NCBI GenBank assembly: GCA_903813345.2
Contig: CAIIXF020000006.1
Span: forward strand, 12,344,348-12,408,347
Direction of reading: 5' to 3'
Source of the DNA: Owenia fusiformis
Lineage: Eukaryota; Annelida; Polychaeta; Sabellida; Oweniidae
DNA length: 64,000 nt
Every line of letters starts with the position of its first letter. Positions within the stretch are counted from its first letter, which is position 1. Position numbers and translations under genes: made by a program. The notes below the pieces were generated by a model that did not search any database, was not told where the DNA came from, and saw only the letters and a program-made list of their open reading frames with translations. Positions 21,626 to 34,529 of the stretch are shown piece by piece.

Positions 21626-24600
21626 GGGTTTTTAGAGCATTCCTCTTAAAACTGACGTATCATAGATGTCACTGTTGTATATTCAACCCAGACATGTTTG
21701 GTCCAACGTGCTCTATCACCAATGATTTGGTTATGTAATTCCAAGCTAAATTCATGAACACCTCGGTTATTTCAGGGATAATACGATTGACATAATCAAA
21801 CCTAGACAGAACAAATATGCAGATAAGATATTTTCAGATTTCTACAATGCATGAATGATGTCATATCAACCCGTCTTTGATTCAATCCAGATAACATTAG
21901 GAACCTACTTCCGAATCTGAATCGTGAGAGATATTTTGATTCGACGTTGTTGAGAATTATTAGGGGGCTTATATTTCGTCAAAATCAATGCAACTCCGAA
22001 ATAATACATCTTAGGAAGTTATGAGAGGAAAATATCGAACGCTATTTTAATTTAGAGTTTTATCAATGATAAATCGTCCATAACAAGTGGACGCTATGTT
22101 CTCTTTGACTCTGTATCATCTGAGCCAATATTTAATTAAACTCCTCGATATTAAATTCCCATGGAGAAAACAATAAAATAAATGAATCCTGCGAATATTG
22201 TTATTCCAGTAGACGTCATCTGATTCTGATACAACTTAGATAATTTGTCATGAATTGAAACTGATCGTAAACATCGCCAGTCATGTGTTATCAAACCAGT
22301 TCTAACTTGCTATATACGTAAGATTCATCGTTGTTTTATCACACCTTCAGAAACCATATACGATGCCGTAAAAGAGTATCTATCACAAACAGACGTTCTC
22401 TTCATCTCATTGCCCCCGAGGGAAAATTGTTCCAAGGAGAACTACATCCTAAGAAAATGTATATGCATATGGAAAGGTATTGTTCATTTGGAAACTCATC
22501 TGCTTTCAAACTAGCAATATACCCTCCAGAAAAGAATTGACATAAACATGTGATCTCCAACAATGTTTATTTCTGGTCCATTGCTATGGAAAAATTCAGT
22601 TCAAAAGCATATCCTAGTAATAGACTTACACATGATGTAACAACAGATGATAACAAAGAGATCTTATGCTTTTAATTATTACGATAGTTACGATTCAGAG
22701 ATCGCTCAGTCATAATGATAAATAAATCCGGTAGTCGCATATCCTACAGCCAAAGACAAAAGATCTGTAGACAACGCTCATGTTAAAATCTGAGAAAAAT
22801 CTGTCAATGACATGCCGTTTACTCTAGGAATCTCAACAAAACAATTGATCTCACGAAGAAAAGTATGATTTAGCTTGATGTTTCACAATTGACAGGTCTT
22901 CAATCATACGATAAGTAGCCTTGTTAGTGACATGTATTCTTCACCCCCACCCAGTAAATCATCATACGATACCTGGATACATAGCAATAAGCCTCATCAG
23001 TATCGCTTTGTCAGAGTGTGGTAGCTCGGGTCAGTCGGCGCATAGTCCAGGGCGACTAGGGTCATTTAAATCGTGATAATAACTTTATTTCGGGTCAGAA
23101 ATCAAACTGTTTATTAGTTATAACACTTCTAATGCTTGATATGGATATCGCTAGATACGCTTCCTGCTTAGAACGTTCCAGCAAGATGAGACCATGACGA
23201 TCGGTTGTCAAAACATACATATCTACATTAACTACGTTTATCAACTAGAAATACTTTAACACAAGGATATTCGATTGACTTAATGCCCACTTGTGTCACT
23301 GAGCCCAAACCATGTTTAGATAATTTAAAATTACAGTAAATGAAATGTCAGATAGTTACATTTTACATTTTCTAAGCATACCCTAATTAGCTTATCGTAA
23401 TTGTGATTTTCAGATTTGTTTACAAGGCACCGTTATGAATCTAAATCATCCAGTAACATATATAATTAACTTTTTCCAATTAACCAGTGCATTGCAAGAA
23501 CATACTAAAATCTTATCATTGATAGGAATGGAACATTTTTGTAATAGTCAGCCATGTGTGGAATGTGGCTAGGCTTTATGATTTCTTATGTCGAAGACAT
23601 CGCTTGTGCGTCGGCTTATCATACTAGGATCATATAAAATCACGGAGTCTAGTAATGACTAATTCGCCAATAAAATTCAGGGCATTGGTGAAATATAGAA
23701 CGGGAAGTGACCGCAGCTCTATCCCTGTCTATGCAGGTGCATACCACTGTGCCGAGACGCTGTACGTAGATTTTATTAAAATACACCAAGGCTAGGTTCC
23801 GGAATGCTCATGTTTTTACTACTCACTTAATTCCCGTGACCAGGTTCTGTGAATATTTGGAATGGAACATAGCGGGTGATCAGTAGTGTATACGTAAAGT
23901 AACATTATTAATTGTTCACTATCTAATGAACACATAGACTAGTTAATAATCTGAATGCCGATGAATCCTCTGGAATAATAAGCGCAACATGATTCTGAGC
24001 TGAGATTCTAAAACAAAACGTTTAGGAGACAAGCTTCGGATATGATGATTGTAAATATGTGTCTTGACTGGAATATACGGCTTGGAATATACGCGCTGGT
24101 CGTCATATCATACACAGAGTGTAGTGAGTAATTAGTTTGTAATTAAGCCATATTAATGATTAGTTAAGTAGTTTTAGAAATATAATTACATTATATCAAT
24201 GTTTCATTTTGCATTCACATTTTCGAATGCAGAATTTCGTGACTGTTTTCATGTGAAAAAAAGCTCCGAATCCTCATACGTAATCAACTTTTTTGTGTAG
24301 ACATTTGAAGTAAAAACATATACTCAATCACCTTATTTAGGTCGATTTGATGTGAAAATCAAAGACACCTGTATGAATATGATATCATAAAACTTTGAGC
24401 CATATCATTCCTTTTTAACAATAAATTGATATCAATTAATATCATCGTAATAGTGTGAGCGTAGCGGAGGGATTTTGGATATCTTGATAATGAATCCAAC
24501 GATCCGGTGAACAGTTTGAGTTTTATAACATTTGCATAAAAACACATTTTCTCTCGATGTCTAAAAATCATGGTTTCTGCATTAAAATTGGACTATGTTA

Positions 24601-26260
24601 TGAAAACAGTAGTTATTATACCAATCAGTAAGAAGGAGCATATTGAAAGAAAATATTTGATGGGCTATAAATAAGGAACACTGCATTTTCAAGAATGACT
24701 CAAAATGTCCCTTTTAAATGGCTCACTCATCCTGTATACATAATATTATAGTACACTCTCTTCGTTTTCACATGACTAGCACTTATTCGATTTCGATTCC
24801 AATTCCGTTTTGATTTCATTATTTCACGTCTCTGCGTTAGACAATACGATTTGTGCAAATGACAGATTTAATTTGCTTTTAAGGTTATTACATCATTGTC
24901 GCTCAAGAATAATCCTTACACAGCAAAAGAAAATTAGATCTGATTTCGAAACAAATTTTGACCTAGATTCCTATAAAGTAATACTTGAGCAATTCTGTAC
25001 TATCTTTTCTCGATTATAATTTAAATTATCGATTATTGATTGACGAAAGCCATTTCTTCAGTTTTTCTGAATATCGGGTTTTACAGGATATGCATTAGTT
25101 AGTTAAAGTTCTAAACATTAAACAAACTGAATGCAATACAGTAGTACAAAATATAGTTCTGAATTCGAAGATTATCATCATCGATCGAGCATTATTTGCT
25201 GTGCATCCCAAACTTTATAATTACATATACACAAATCCATCTCCATATTGTATTTACAAAACAATCAACAGAGAAATATACCTGCGATGTTCCTCAATAT
25301 CGAGAGGTTCTGAATCATTATTAGTTGACGACAGTGCGGAAGTTGTTGATTTACACCCAAGTTGTTGATTAATATAATGATAGAGTAGTTTGCCAAAGGA
25401 TCTGCTAAACACACAGCTAAAATTGAACTACAGAACGGATGAAATTGTATTTCAAGATTTCGAGAAAAGTAACTTCATAATAGGAAGTAGGAAATTTTCA
25501 TTCTTTAGACAGAATTCTCGCTCCTAATTAATATATGATTTATTTGAATCTCATTTGACTTTATGTGATCTAAATGGATTTTGCCGATGGAGGCATGCAG
25601 TTCAAATTGTTTTCTTTAACTTCCGGCTTGCGTATAGGTTCGTGATGACGTCCTCTGCTGTATTAGGTAGCTATGGATTATCAAAAGTGGCTATCATTTG
25701 ACGGAATAGTGTCTAAGTCATGAAAACAAATATACTGATTAACTAAAATCGGAATTTCATGCAGAAAAGTAGTTTATCAGCTTAAATTCAGCGAATAATA
25801 TCAGTGGTATGTCAATACATCGTTCTTTACCTTCCCTCTCCCTACTTAACGATTTCTAATCGCAATCAAGGTACCTTCTTCTAATCTAAACAGGGTGGTA
25901 TTTTTCTAAGGCACATGTTTTCCAGAACAGTTTTACGTTTGTTTTATATCTGTTTTCATATGGATAATCCACGCTACATGATTTGCATGCCGATACCTTA
26001 AGGTTGCCTCCTTGTATATTATTTATTAGTGAAATTATATCTCCGATGATGGCTGTTTGGCCCAGGAAGAGAATTCCGTAGCATGATGTTGGAATCTATC
26101 GTCAAATGTCATGATACCTAAGCCCAAATATTCTTTCACGCGTGAAACGATCGATCATCAATATAAGTATGTTTCACGACCATAAAATCATTTTACATGC
26201 TCTTTAAATGTGTAAATACTTCATCTTTCATTACCAAATGCATCATCTAGCATTCGCAAA

Positions 26261-26417
26261 TTCAACTGCCGGCTGTCCGCTGACAATTTGATTGCCATTT
26301 TATGGCCAACCCATTTAAATATGAATATGAATATGAATAGAAGCATGTACTATTCATATTTAAATGAGTTGACTATAAAATACTAAACAATTTGTCAACC
26401 GACAGCCAGTAGTTGAA
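26261..26417. mobile_element. Palindromic foldback MITE, copy 1
   Basis: A 157-bp near-palindrome with arms of about 70 bp containing CATTTAAATATGAATA near the centre and CAACTGCCGGCTGTC at the end. The same family recurs at 62550-62690. The short spacer carries a few TATGAA repeats. The element would form a long hairpin in single-stranded DNA or RNA. Confidence 0.75.
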
Positions 26418-26644
26418 ACCAATGAATGTTAGCTATGCGTAAAAAATACGAAGGCAATTTGAAAAGGTGTGCCTATCGATTGTGACATTCCACGGTTTAA
26501 TATTTTGAGAGCTTGCCCAGCGTGCTGGACTCTGTTTTTCTCGAGAAGGTACACAAAACCTTCCGATTATACGCTCAGACGCAAATAATGAAAATGCAAG
26601 TTGGAAAATAATTACAATTGGCTAGTCGTGTTTAGTTTGAATAG

Positions 26645-26950
26645 AAAAAACTCATCCATCTATTTCAACCACCTGGAGAATTACTGTACTTTACAACTTC
26701 TTGCCCATGAGTGGCGCAAATTATAAGGATTCCAAACAAAGCGGATTGTCGAGCCTTTAATTTACCGTTCCCGATGTTCTACGTTTCTTTGACCGTCAAA
26801 AAACTCATCCATCTATTTCAACCACCTGGAGAATTACTGTACTTCACAACTTCTTGCCCATGAGTGGCGCAAATTATAAGGATACCAAACAAAGCGGATT
26901 GTCGAGCCTTTAATTTACCGTTCCCGATGTTCTACGTTTCTTTGACCGTC
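26645..26950. repeat. Recent 153-bp tandem duplication
   Basis: 26645-26797 and 26798-26950 are direct copies differing at only two positions that I see (TTTACAAC/TTCACAAC and GGATTCC/GGATACC). The junction lies at a short run of A. Such low divergence implies a very recent event. Confidence 0.95.
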
Positions 26951-29900
26951 GAAACAATATATCTTAATTTATCTTAAAGCTCATTATCCATTCGTTTGTC
27001 TCGACAGAGAATAAACCCGTCTCTCACGATGGAATATCTATTCCCTAAGAGTGCGACGTTAAAGATGAGACGTTAATAATGGCATTCTGATGGACCAGAC
27101 TTCCCTTATATTTTACTAGCTTTCCAAGGCCCAAGTAGATAGGTGAACGTTGAAGGAAAGAAATGAATTCCAATTGATAAGGATCTTCTACAATTACTTT
27201 AACTCCAAAGTTTAAATTAAATCAATAAGTCCACGTTTTCGAAGATAGAATATCTTGATATTTCATTTGAACGAGTTAAGTTGAGGATCTACTAGTTTGT
27301 AATACATAAATACTTCCTAACTACTATTCGATAAATTGTACTTAACTGGAGAATGTGCTTTACTGATATCACCTTCAGTAGTTCGATGTTACCAATGACC
27401 TGAGCAATGAACAAATCGACATCGATATGAAACATTAATTAGGATACTAGGTGGGATTAAACGACCTCTTATTGACGGATAATTAATCAAATTTGGCAAA
27501 TCTAAACTTCCTGCTAAACTAAAATGATATACTGAGTATCCTCATGAGGAAATATTGCTCGGTAGTAATGTTCAAGTCCATTCAAATTGTGGATATGAAG
27601 GTTTCAGTTGTGTAGACAAAATGTTAGAGCATACCTGTAATTAGATAATGAGTTAGGTTACCGATAATCATCGCAGGACAGGTGTCGTATGAAAATAAGC
27701 ATAATGGCATTAGAAGGGGATAACACAGATACCAGCCTTCATCTTTTCCGATGTTATCATTTTGCTATTAAATCTCTTTTTAGATTGAAATATCAATCAG
27801 GATCTCGGAATAAATAGTTGTCGAAGCAAGGACGTCTTGGACAGGTGCGTTCTGAACACCAGAGTTTAGCGTCTCATTTAAAATATGTTTGAGATCTTTA
27901 AAAAGTTATAGCAGGGGTTTCATTAGCAGCAAACAACAGACGATTTTCACCGGTTGTTTTCACAAAATCGCTGTTTCTGGGGACAACTTTTCCATGTTAA
28001 ATTTATGATTTCCATTAGTTTTGCCTGTTTTTTTTTATTTATTTAGCCTGTTGTGAAAAATTTTAATGAACCCCCTATATAGCCCCCTTTATTGAAAAAT
28101 CTAGACATCATTTCAATATTGAAAAATAGAGCTTCTTGATTTTGCGTTGCCTTACATCAAAAGCTGATAATAATCGATCATAATTCACCATTTGACATAG
28201 ATTCGGAATAACCGATTACTCATTACGTTGACTTCAGTGTGCTCAAACTTTTTAGGAGATGTAACTTTTTCAAATATTCCCTTTACATACATGTACTTTG
28301 CATTATCAATAATCAGCTAAAACGTTTTTGCAATTAACATCATGTTTTGGTGTTGCTAGTATTCCATGCATATGGGCAACGGCATAGTCTAGGTTTCTTT
28401 CCTGTTATTGTACATGTACCATAGACAACTTACCTATGCTTTCATTTTTCATATTTTTCAGTCAATCACGAAAATAACTTTAGGTCCTTCTTGCCTCTTT
28501 GGAAATTGATTACCTCATAAGAAAGCGATCAATATATCTCTTCCAATTAAAATAGTTCCGAAAAGTATTCACATTCTTAGCGTACTCTAGATTTTGGATA
28601 CCTCGGGAGAATTTGTTGTACTATGATTTCATACTCTGTACTTTGTTTGACTAAAACCGAGAGTTTCGTCTCTATTTGAATCACCGGAAAACCGTTAACA
28701 GTTTTATTTATTTTCCATTGCATCAATCAATTAAACAAAGGAGTCCAAGTCCAATAAGTAGTACCAAAATAATGAACCGAAATTGTAATTTGTTTTATTT
28801 CATCTGTATCGAAAGAACAGTTCAATCGTTAGTTTAAAATAGGTCCACCTTTAAAACATCTTGAATGTTTTACACCCGGGTTTTACAAATGTGTACAAAT
28901 GGCTTAATTCGGCACCCACTGAAGACATACCAGGTCAATTTCCCGTTCTTTTGGAACATTTTTATCGCAAAAATTGAGTCACGTGTTAAAGACTGTTTGA
29001 CGATTTAAAAGTTGTCAGTCAGAAATTGTTTCCTTTTCAATTATTTATTTATTGATTTCTCAATTCACCCCTTAAAGGGTATAAGATTTAAACGTAATTT
29101 AGAAAAGAGATATAATACTGCATCATTGGAAGACATCTTTGGAAGGCAGCGTGAATGCTGCAGCCAAGTTTGACTACTATCTGGCGTTTTAAATAAGAGA
29201 CCCTTGGCCAGAAATGCAATATGTCATCCAGAATACAATAAATATGCAGAGTAATTTCCCGCTGCCATTCTTTGGGTTGCATTCCCCGGTGGTATATTAT
29301 CTACGAAATCAATTAATAAGTCAGCCCTTGTACACAGTGTTATTTGGTTGTGTTTTTCAAAACGCAAATTACAGAAGATTTATCGTTTAGGATGTGAACA
29401 TTTTGATTAGGTTGTAGTTGATATTCAGAACTGTAAATAATGCATGGAAATCAGACACTCCATTTTAATATTTCTACAAAATAGCGTAAAATGAGTTCAC
29501 GACCAATTTCCATTTTAAGCTTGGGAGAATAGTGATTTGTTTGTCAGTATATCTTCCTAACGTGTCTGTTGCGTCTACATGGGCGCTCTTGATCACAATT
29601 GATGGTTGAGCCACCGCACATATCAGTTGGCTGGATAGGATCAGTTTCATTTTGACCTTTCAAATGGACTATCATTTCAAGGCATAGTATGTCTTGATGA
29701 TCATTTTGATGTTCATAATTTTGATCTATCAGAGAAAACTTATTTCGATAATTTGGATGAAGATTCTTGATAAAACTATATTTATGCTCATTTTTCAATT
29801 AAAGTTTAAAATATAATGCCCAACTACTAACTACACATACGATATGATATCTAGCTCAACAGGAAATGCATTTTTTGCATTTGATAAAGTTAGGCTACAC

Positions 29901-30616
29901 ATGAAAAAGTCTGCTGAGTAAACTATTTTCTTCAGGGAGCAATGGACGAAATGAGTTGGAAAGGACCTGAAAAGATGAGGATTGCATGTATGTGCGGTGA
30001 AGTAGTTGCCGTGATAAAAGTTAGCATAATTCAAAGGATGAAATGGAATTTCTTAACAAAACGAAAGTGTACACTCCAATTGGCTTTATATCCCCGTGTC
30101 TCATGAAATCTTTATATTAGGGCCGTAAATTCCCTTGACACCATGCATCCTTTACTTGTGACCATACATAGTTGCTGTCGACGTTGCAGCTTTGTATCAA
30201 CTAATGTGCACTTCTTTGTATTATTCAGCTCAGTCCACGTGTTTTATCTAAGACATGGTCGATCTTAAATCGTCAGTTAAGTGATAAATCTCTGGAATTG
30301 ATGGTCCCACTAACAAGCCCAATATCCTCACTGTGAATTCAACCATTGTCGATAGCCATATACCATTGACGTGATCTGAAAGACTTGTTTATTAGTTTCT
30401 CCCATTTGAATGTTCACACCATCATAGTCACGCCATCAAATGAAATTAAAATAGATTGACAACGCAAGCACTGGTCATTGGTCAATGAACTTGTTTGATG
30501 CACTAATGAAATAAAAAGAAGCTACACAAAAAGATAACCTAATTATCAAAAATGAAAATGTATGAGAAGTAAATGAAAATGAATATGAGAAGGATATATG
30601 AGAAGTGTAGGTTAAC

Positions 30617-30744
30617 TGACGGCGTCAACGCGGTAGCCTGGCGTCCGTCAACAGCAAATATTAGGTGGAGAACTTGTTTTTCTTATATTATGTAACAGAT
30701 AGTAGTAACTTGACGGCGTCAACGCGGTAGCCTGACGTCCGTCA
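30617..30744. repeat. Twin 34-nt hairpin motif, 94-bp period
   Basis: A GC-rich motif, TGACGGCGTCAACGCGGTAG followed by CCTG(G/A)CGTCCGTCA, occurs at 30617-30650 and 30711-30744 with one difference. Its ends TGACGG and CCGTCA are complementary, as are inner GTCA and TGAC in the second copy, so each can fold. The intervening DNA is ordinary and AT-rich. It lies about 120 bp upstream of the Helentron-like element. Confidence 0.7.
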
Positions 30745-30862
30745 ACATCAGTGATTGGTTGTAAATAAACATTTTAATTGTTTTTATTATTGTATGTGTC
30801 TTTTATATGTATTGTAATAATTAATTATTATTATCTCCAAAAATGGAGGCGAAATAAATATA

Positions 30863-32986
30863 ACTAGACATGTAAATTGAACAAGTTCAATTTAAGACTC
30901 CAGATTTAAGACTTGTTTTAAGCTGAGTCATCCAATTACTTGTAAGCTGAGTCATTCACTATAAGCTGAGTCAGCTAGAATATAGACATTTAGACAACTC
31001 TTAAGAATGTTATCTTCGACTCCATATGCATGACATGGGGATATCATCATATCGACTTTTCGAGACTTCAAACCGCTATTACTATCTAACCAGAAGTTTG
31101 ATCGAAAATTGGTTTGCAGATTCGGATTCCTGAGAAAATTCTACTCCTCATTCATAACTCATATGTAAAATTTGGAGAATTTTTTATTTTTACCTACTTT
31201 TCGGACACCATATCTCAAAAGTGGGTCAAAATACTCTCTGACGGCAAAAGGCTAACACTATAAGCCCACTCTTTGCTACCTGTATACAAAATTTTGAAGC
31301 AAATCCTAAAAGTGTAGTGCCAGAATCGCAAAAATAAGGAAAAACTATGTATTTGACCTAGATTTTGATCTAGGGATTTTGGTGTCCAAATTTTAAAGCT
31401 AGATAGCCTTCGAGGTCCCCTTCTTTTATAGACTTTCAGAATCTTAAGCTGTACTCAGTCTTTATCTGGAATTATACACTTCAAAAAAATCTTTTTTCTC
31501 ATTGACATAACATTGGGCACCAAAATTAGCGATTTTTGAGCTTTCAAAACGCCATAACTTCCCAACGAAAAGTCGGATTGAAATTTGGTTTGCAGATTCG
31601 GATTCCTGAGAAAATTCTACCCTTAATTCATAACTCATAAGTTAAATTATGAGAAATTTCAATTTAGACCTACTTTACGGACACCATATCTCAAAAGTGG
31701 GTCAAAATACTTCCTGACGGCAAAAGGCTAACACTATTAGCACACTCTTTGCTACATGTATACAAAATTTCAAAGCAAATCATTAAAGTGTAATGTCAGA
31801 ATCGCAAAAATAAGGTAAAACTATGAATATGACCTAGATATTGACCCTAGGCATTTTGGTGTCCAAATTTTGAAGCTAGATAGCTTTTGAGGTCCGTTTC
31901 TTTTGTAGGCTTTCATTGTGTGAAGCTGTACTCAGTCTATATCTCGTATTTTACACTTCAAAAAAATCTTTTTTCCCATTGCCATAACATGGGGCACCAA
32001 ATTTAGCGATTTTTTAGCTTTCAAAACGCCATAACTTCCGAACCAATAGTCGGATTGAAATTTGGTTTGCAGATTTGGATTCCTGAGAAAATTCTACCCT
32101 TAATTCATAACTCATACGTTAAATTTTGAGAACTTTTTATTTTGACCTACATTTTGGACACCATATCTCAAAAGTGGGTCAAAATACTTTCTGACGGCAA
32201 AAGGCTAACACTATTAGCACACTCTTTGCTACATGTATGCAAAATTTTGAAGCAAATTATTAAAGTGTAGTGTCAGAATCGTAAAAATAAGGAAAAACTA
32301 TAAATTTGACCTAGATTTTGACCTAGGCATTTTGGTGTCCAAATTTTGAAGCTATATAACTTTTGAGGTCCCCTTCTTTTATAGGCATTCATTATATTAA
32401 GCTGAGCTAAGTCTATATTTCGTATTTATCACTTCAAAAAAATCTTTTTTCCCATTGACTTAACATGGGCACCAAATTTAGCGATTTTTGAGATTTCGAA
32501 ACGCTATTACTTCCGAACCGGAAGTCGGATCGAAATTTGGTTTGCAGATTCGGATTCCTGAGATAATTCTACACTTATTTGATTATTCACACGTTGAATT
32601 TGGAGAACTTTTTATGTTCTGACCTACTTTTCGGACGTCATTTCTCAAAATCGGTAAGAGTAATCAAAAAACGATTTGCCTTACGGAATTAGCTTTTTAT
32701 CTAAGGAACATGATGAAAAAAACCAGGAGCAAAAATACCGAAGGACGACTGAGAAAACTTGTAAAATAGTGAAAACCCACGATTTGACCTAGTTCTTGAC
32801 CTTTGACCTAGATAATCATTTGACATAATTTCCCAGAAACTAGGTATCATTACCTAGATGACTATGTTAGCAGATTTAAGTAAGCCCTTCTAGTTGCTGA
32901 GAAAACTGGTTCGGAAAGAATAATAATAATAATAATAATAAAACTGGCAAAAGCAATAGACTCCAGATTTTCAATCTGGAGTCTAA
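30863..32986 (+). mobile_element. Helentron/pearl-like non-autonomous element A
   Basis: The left end has ACTAGAC, a palindrome AAATTGAACAAGTTCAATTT (30874-30893) and AGACTCCAGATT. The right end has a perfect 12-bp-stem hairpin, AGACTCCAGATT with loop TTC and AATCTGGAGTCT (32958-32984), so the left AGACTCCAGATT is the complement of the terminal arm. The core is four tandem copies of a unit of about 476 bp, followed by an AAT microsatellite. Subterminal inverted repeats, a satellite core, a microsatellite and a 3' hairpin are the layout described for Helentron-derived short elements and bivalve 'pearl' elements. No Rep/helicase is present. Assignment is by structure only. Confidence 0.6.
31000..32700. 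repeat. Satellite-like tandem array, unit of about 476 bp
   Basis: Four direct copies, marked by GGTTTGCAGATTCGGATTCC near 31111, 31587, 32064 and 32539 (spacings 476, 477, 475). Another shared landmark is CATATCTCAAAAGTGGGTCA. Copies are diverged by perhaps 10-15 percent by eye. A fifth, detached copy starts near 34021 inside element B. Confidence 0.95.
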
Positions 32987-32993
32987 TAATAAT

Positions 32994-34529
32994 AACTAGA
33001 CTTTGGAAATTGAACAAGTTCAATTTCAGACTCCAGATTAAGACCTTTTTTAGCCGAGTCATCAAGAATAAGCCGAGTCATCCAGAATAAGCTGAGTCAT
33101 CCAGCATAAGCCGAGTCATCCAGAATAAGCAGGTGGATGGCTTGACTGATGGATGAATGGATGGATTGATAGGAGGAAGGATAGGACAGAATAGGAAGGA
33201 AGGATAGGATAGAATAGGAAGAAAGGAGAGGATAGTATAGGGTATGAAGGATAGAATAGGATACGATAGAACCCGAAGAAAGAATAAGATAGGACAGAAT
33301 ATGAAGGGTAGGATAGGAAGGAAGGATAGGAAGGATAGGAAAGAAGGATAGGATTGGATAGGATAGGTGGGATGGATATTATAGTCAAGTCATCCAAAAT
33401 AGCCAAGTCATCCAGAATAGGCTGAGTCATCCAGAATAAGCCGAGTCATCCAGAATAAGCCAATGGATGGATGGATGGATGGATGGATTGATGGATGAAT
33501 GGATGAATTCATAGGATAGGAAGGATAGGACAGAATAGGAAGAAAGGATAGGATAGTATAGGATAGGAGAGGAAGGATAGAATAGGATATGATAGAATCC
33601 GAAGAAAGAATAAGATAGGACAGAATAGGAAGGATGGGATAGGAAGGAAGGAAGGAAGGAAGGATAGGATAGGAAGGATAGGAAAGAAGAATAGGATTGA
33701 ATAGGATAGGTGGGATGGATATAGCCGAGTCGTCCTTCCAATATAGGAAGGAAGGATAGGATAGAATAGGAAGAAACGATAGGATAGTATAGGATAGGAA
33801 GGAAGGATAGGATAGGAAAGAAGGATAGGATTGGATAGGATATACGATAGGATATACGATAGGATATAGGATAGGATAGATATAGGATAGGATATAGGAT
33901 AGAATAGGATAGATAGGATGATATGGAAGGATTTTTCAATATTTTCTTCACTACTCTTGACTTTCTATCAGGATACCATCATATTGATTTTTTCGATCTT
34001 GCGCGTGGTTATTGGCAGGTTAAAAAAAAGTTTTAAAATGTCATAACTTTTGAACCGGAAGTCGGATCGAAATTTGGTTTGCAGATTCGGATTCCTGAGA
34101 AAATTCTACCCTTAATTCATAACTCATATGTTAAATTTGAAGAACTTTTTATTGTGACCTACATTCTGGACGCCATATTTCCAAATCGGTAAGCGTAATC
34201 AAAAATCTAATGTCATATCTTTGCTTTGGCTTTTTCTAAGCTACATGATGAAAAAAAGATTTAGGAGTTACGATAAACAACGACGAAGATAAATGACAGA
34301 ATGTTGAATATGTAAGATTTGACCTAGTTCTTGACCTTCGACCTAGATAAAAATTTGACCCAATTTCCGAGAAACTAGATCTAGGACCTAAATGGACCAT
34401 ATATAAGACTTGACTCAATATCTTCTAGTTAACGAGAAAACTGGGAAAGAAAAATAATAAAGAATAATAATAAGAAGAAGAAGAATACTGACGAAAACAA
34501 TAGACTCCAGATTTACATCTGGAGTCTAA
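32994..34529 (+). mobile_element. Helentron/pearl-like non-autonomous element B, abutting A
   Basis: It repeats the left end of element A (palindrome at 33007-33026, then AGACTCCAGATT at 33028) and ends with the same kind of hairpin (34502-34527, 11-bp stem). It begins within about 10 bp of the end of A, in the same orientation. Its core differs: several 19-bp (A)GCCGAGTCATCCAGAATA units, a long GGATAGGAAGG array, and one copy plus flank of the 476-bp satellite, then AAT/AAG microsatellite. Confidence 0.6.
33130..33945. repeat. GGATAGGAAGG-type degenerate microsatellite
   Basis: Purine-rich GGATAGGA/GGAAGGAT tracts, interrupted near 33380-33460 and 33722 by AGCCGAGTC units. The apparent Ser/Pro/Tyr/Leu-rich frames on the minus strand (33116-33430 and 33427-33951) are simple-sequence translations and are not genes. 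Confidence 0.95.

Noticed and set aside
33116-33951. Minus-strand Ser/Tyr/Pro/Leu-rich frames of 104 and 174 codons
   Set aside because: Pure translation of GGATAGGAAGG simple sequence.
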